Below are positions 62,813 to 64,000 of a stretch of 64,000 bases of DNA, piece after piece. The stretch is from NCBI RefSeq assembly GCF_033115175.1, contig NC_084845.1, positions 1,490,501-1,554,500 on the forward strand. The letters run 5' to 3'. The position numbers and the translations under genes were made by a program. Within the stretch, counting starts at the first letter, position 1. Each line of letters starts with the position of its first letter. Under the pieces are notes generated by a model. It saw nothing but the letters and a program-made list of their open reading frames with translations, made no database searches and was not told the DNA's origin. The stretch is from Lepus europaeus (taxonomy: Eukaryota > Chordata > Mammalia > Lagomorpha > Leporidae).

Positions 62813-63105
62813 AGGCTGGTGCCGCAGCTCAAGAGGCTAATCCTCCACCTGCAGTGCCGGCACACTGGGTTCTAGTCCTGCTGCCCCTCTTCCAGGCCAG
62901 CTCTCTGCTGTGGCCCGCAAGTGCAGTGGAGGATGGCCCAAGTGCTTGGGCCCTGCACCCCATGGGAGACCAGGAGAAGCACCTGGCTCCTGCCTTCCGA
63001 TCAGCGCGGTGCACCGGCCGCGCCGGCCATTGGAGGGTGAACCAACGGCAAAAGGAAGACCTTTCTCTCTCTCTGTCTACTCTGTCTGGCAAAAAAAAAA
63101 AAGTG
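62813..63105 (+). mobile_element. C-repeat SINE, GC-rich subfamily, small deletion
   Basis: AAAGTGTACA precedes the head and AAAGTGTACA follows the A-run. The TCCCGGTC(G)GGGCGCC block is lost after TTCTAGTCC. Confidence 0.92.
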
Positions 63106-63261
63106 TACAAATTTAGAGCCAGGTCAAAAGTGAGTCAAATTAGAAATGAATTAGCAGATAGGAGATAGTCCATACACCAGGAAGTCACAAATATCTATGT
63201 AATTCCAGGGTTGGAGGGGAAGTCTCAAAAGGAATGAAGGATTCCAGAACTAAATAAAATA

Positions 63262-63791
63262 TAGGGACAGTGTTGTGGTGTGGCAGGTAAAGCCACCACC
63301 TGAGACATCAGCATCCCATGTGGGTGCCAGTTCCAGTCCTGGCTGTTCGTCTTCCAACCCAGCTCTCTGCTAATGTGCCTGGGAAGGCAGTAGGGTGGGT
63401 ACAGGGGCCCAAGGACTTGGGCCATCTTCTACTGTTTTCCCAGGCCATAGCAGAGAGCTGGATCAGAAGTGGAGCAGCCAGGACTCAAACTGGTGCCCAT
63501 ATGGGATGCTGGCACTGCAGATGGTGGCTTTACCTGATACACCACAGTGCAAGCCCCTACTCCACTTTGGATCCAGCTCTCTGCTAATGGCTTGAGAAAG
63601 CAGTGGAAGATGGCCCACGTCTTTGGGCTGCTGCACCCATGTGGGAGACCCAGAAGAAGCTTCTGGCTTCTGGCTTTGGATCAGCCCAGCTCCGGTCGTT
63701 GTGGTCACTTAGGGAATGAACCAGTGGATGTAAGACCTGTCTCTCTCTCCGCCTCACTGTAACTCAAACTTTCAAATAAAATAAATCTTTA

Positions 63792-63795
<4 letters not shown>
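63262..63795 (+). mobile_element. C-repeat SINE split by an inverted SINE head
   Basis: Plus-strand head 63262-63395 (GTGTTGTGGTGTGGCAGGTA), then plus-strand remainder 63557-63795 starting TACTCCACTTTGGATCC. Confidence 0.8.
63396..63556 (-). mobile_element. Inverted C-repeat SINE head fragment
   Basis: GTGGGTACAGGGGCCCAAGG to CACCACAGTGCAAGCCCC: the head half only, with no A-rich end, placed between plus-strand halves. Confidence 0.8.
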
Positions 63796-63831
<36 letters not shown>

Positions 63832-63832
63832 A
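63792..63832. repeat. Microsatellite (TA)n(TG)n
   Basis: Grows out of the SINE tail. Confidence 0.93.
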
Positions 63833-63927
63833 ATTGTGTTTCTGTAAACTACAAAACATGTAGAAACTCCAAGTTTAAAAAATAGAGGCTATTTATCACC
63901 ACTCAAAAAAAAACCCACAACACAAAG

Positions 63928-64000
63928 GCATTTGGTACAGCAATTAAGACGCCACAGGAGGTGCCTGCGTTGCATATCAACAGTACTTGGCTCTGCTTCC
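63928..64000 (+). mobile_element. Old C-repeat SINE, cut by the window edge
   Basis: AAGGCATTTGGTACAGCAAT head and TTAAGACGCCAC. Confidence 0.75.

Larger units (their letters stand above)
60896..63261 (+). mobile_element. Second old L1 remnant, broken by SINEs
   Basis: Blocks at 60896-60974 (AAAACAAAAACTGATAGAAT), 61632-61843 (GTAATTATAGTTCGGGACTT, then AACACTCCCCTATCACCAAC), 62640-62810 (AACACACATTCTTTTTAAAT) and 63106-63261 (GGGGAAGTCTCAAAAGGAAT) follow L1 ORF2-region order. No intact frame. Confidence 0.78.

Overview
The window is nuclear DNA of a lagomorph, almost certainly rabbit (Oryctolagus cuniculus) or a close relative. The evidence is the dense carpet of C-repeat SINEs (tRNA-derived, about 330 bp, with a CAAATAAATAAATCTT tail) in both orientations, plus a stretch that reads as the rabbit L1 3' UTR at about 12.89-13.34 kb. 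Genes have introns, CpG-rich promoters and GT/AG splice sites; almost all other open frames are SINE, L1 or zinc-finger antisense shadows.

Three protein-coding genes lie head to tail on the minus strand, and all their coding exons can be parsed to the base. Read in the direction of transcription (high to low coordinates) they are: AURKC (Aurora kinase C, coding span 53146-49442, six exons, 337 aa if the first exon is read through); a KRAB zinc-finger gene best matching ZNF805/ZNF264 (45629-35530, four coding exons, 627 aa, 13 fingers); and a second KRAB zinc-finger gene best matching ZNF460 (25168-6531, four coding exons, 613 aa, 13 fingers). The order and orientation AURKC - ZNF805 - ZNF460 is that of human chromosome 19q13.43. 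The two zinc-finger genes are paralogues with identical exon architecture (10-codon exon 1, 127-bp KRAB-A, 96-bp KRAB-B, single finger exon) and related promoters.

Layout: 0-6.5 kb, SINEs and unassigned DNA downstream of ZNF460; 6.5-25.8 kb, ZNF460 with introns holding a MaLR LTR, an L1 3' end, a U6 snRNA pseudogene, a long GGAA/GAAA microsatellite and an LTR-like block; 25.9-35.5 kb, the spacer, including an old degenerate L1 broken up by SINEs; 35.5-45.9 kb, ZNF805 with an LTR nested in an older LTR-like repeat in intron 1; 46-49.3 kb, SINE-rich spacer; 49.3-53.5 kb, AURKC and its CpG island; 53.6-64 kb, upstream DNA with another SINE-riddled L1 and no zinc-finger exon.

Functionally, AURKC is a meiotic chromosomal-passenger kinase, and the KRAB zinc-finger genes are expected to encode sequence-specific repressors acting through TRIM28/KAP1. 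They share a neighbourhood by tandem duplication history; nothing in the sequence says they share a pathway. I found no wholly new system. The most interesting items are the diverged finger code between the paralogues, their shared promoter signature, the ambiguous AURKC first exon, the nested LTRs, and SINE insertions with readable histories (target-site duplications, a possible 3' transduction, an inverted SINE hairpin).
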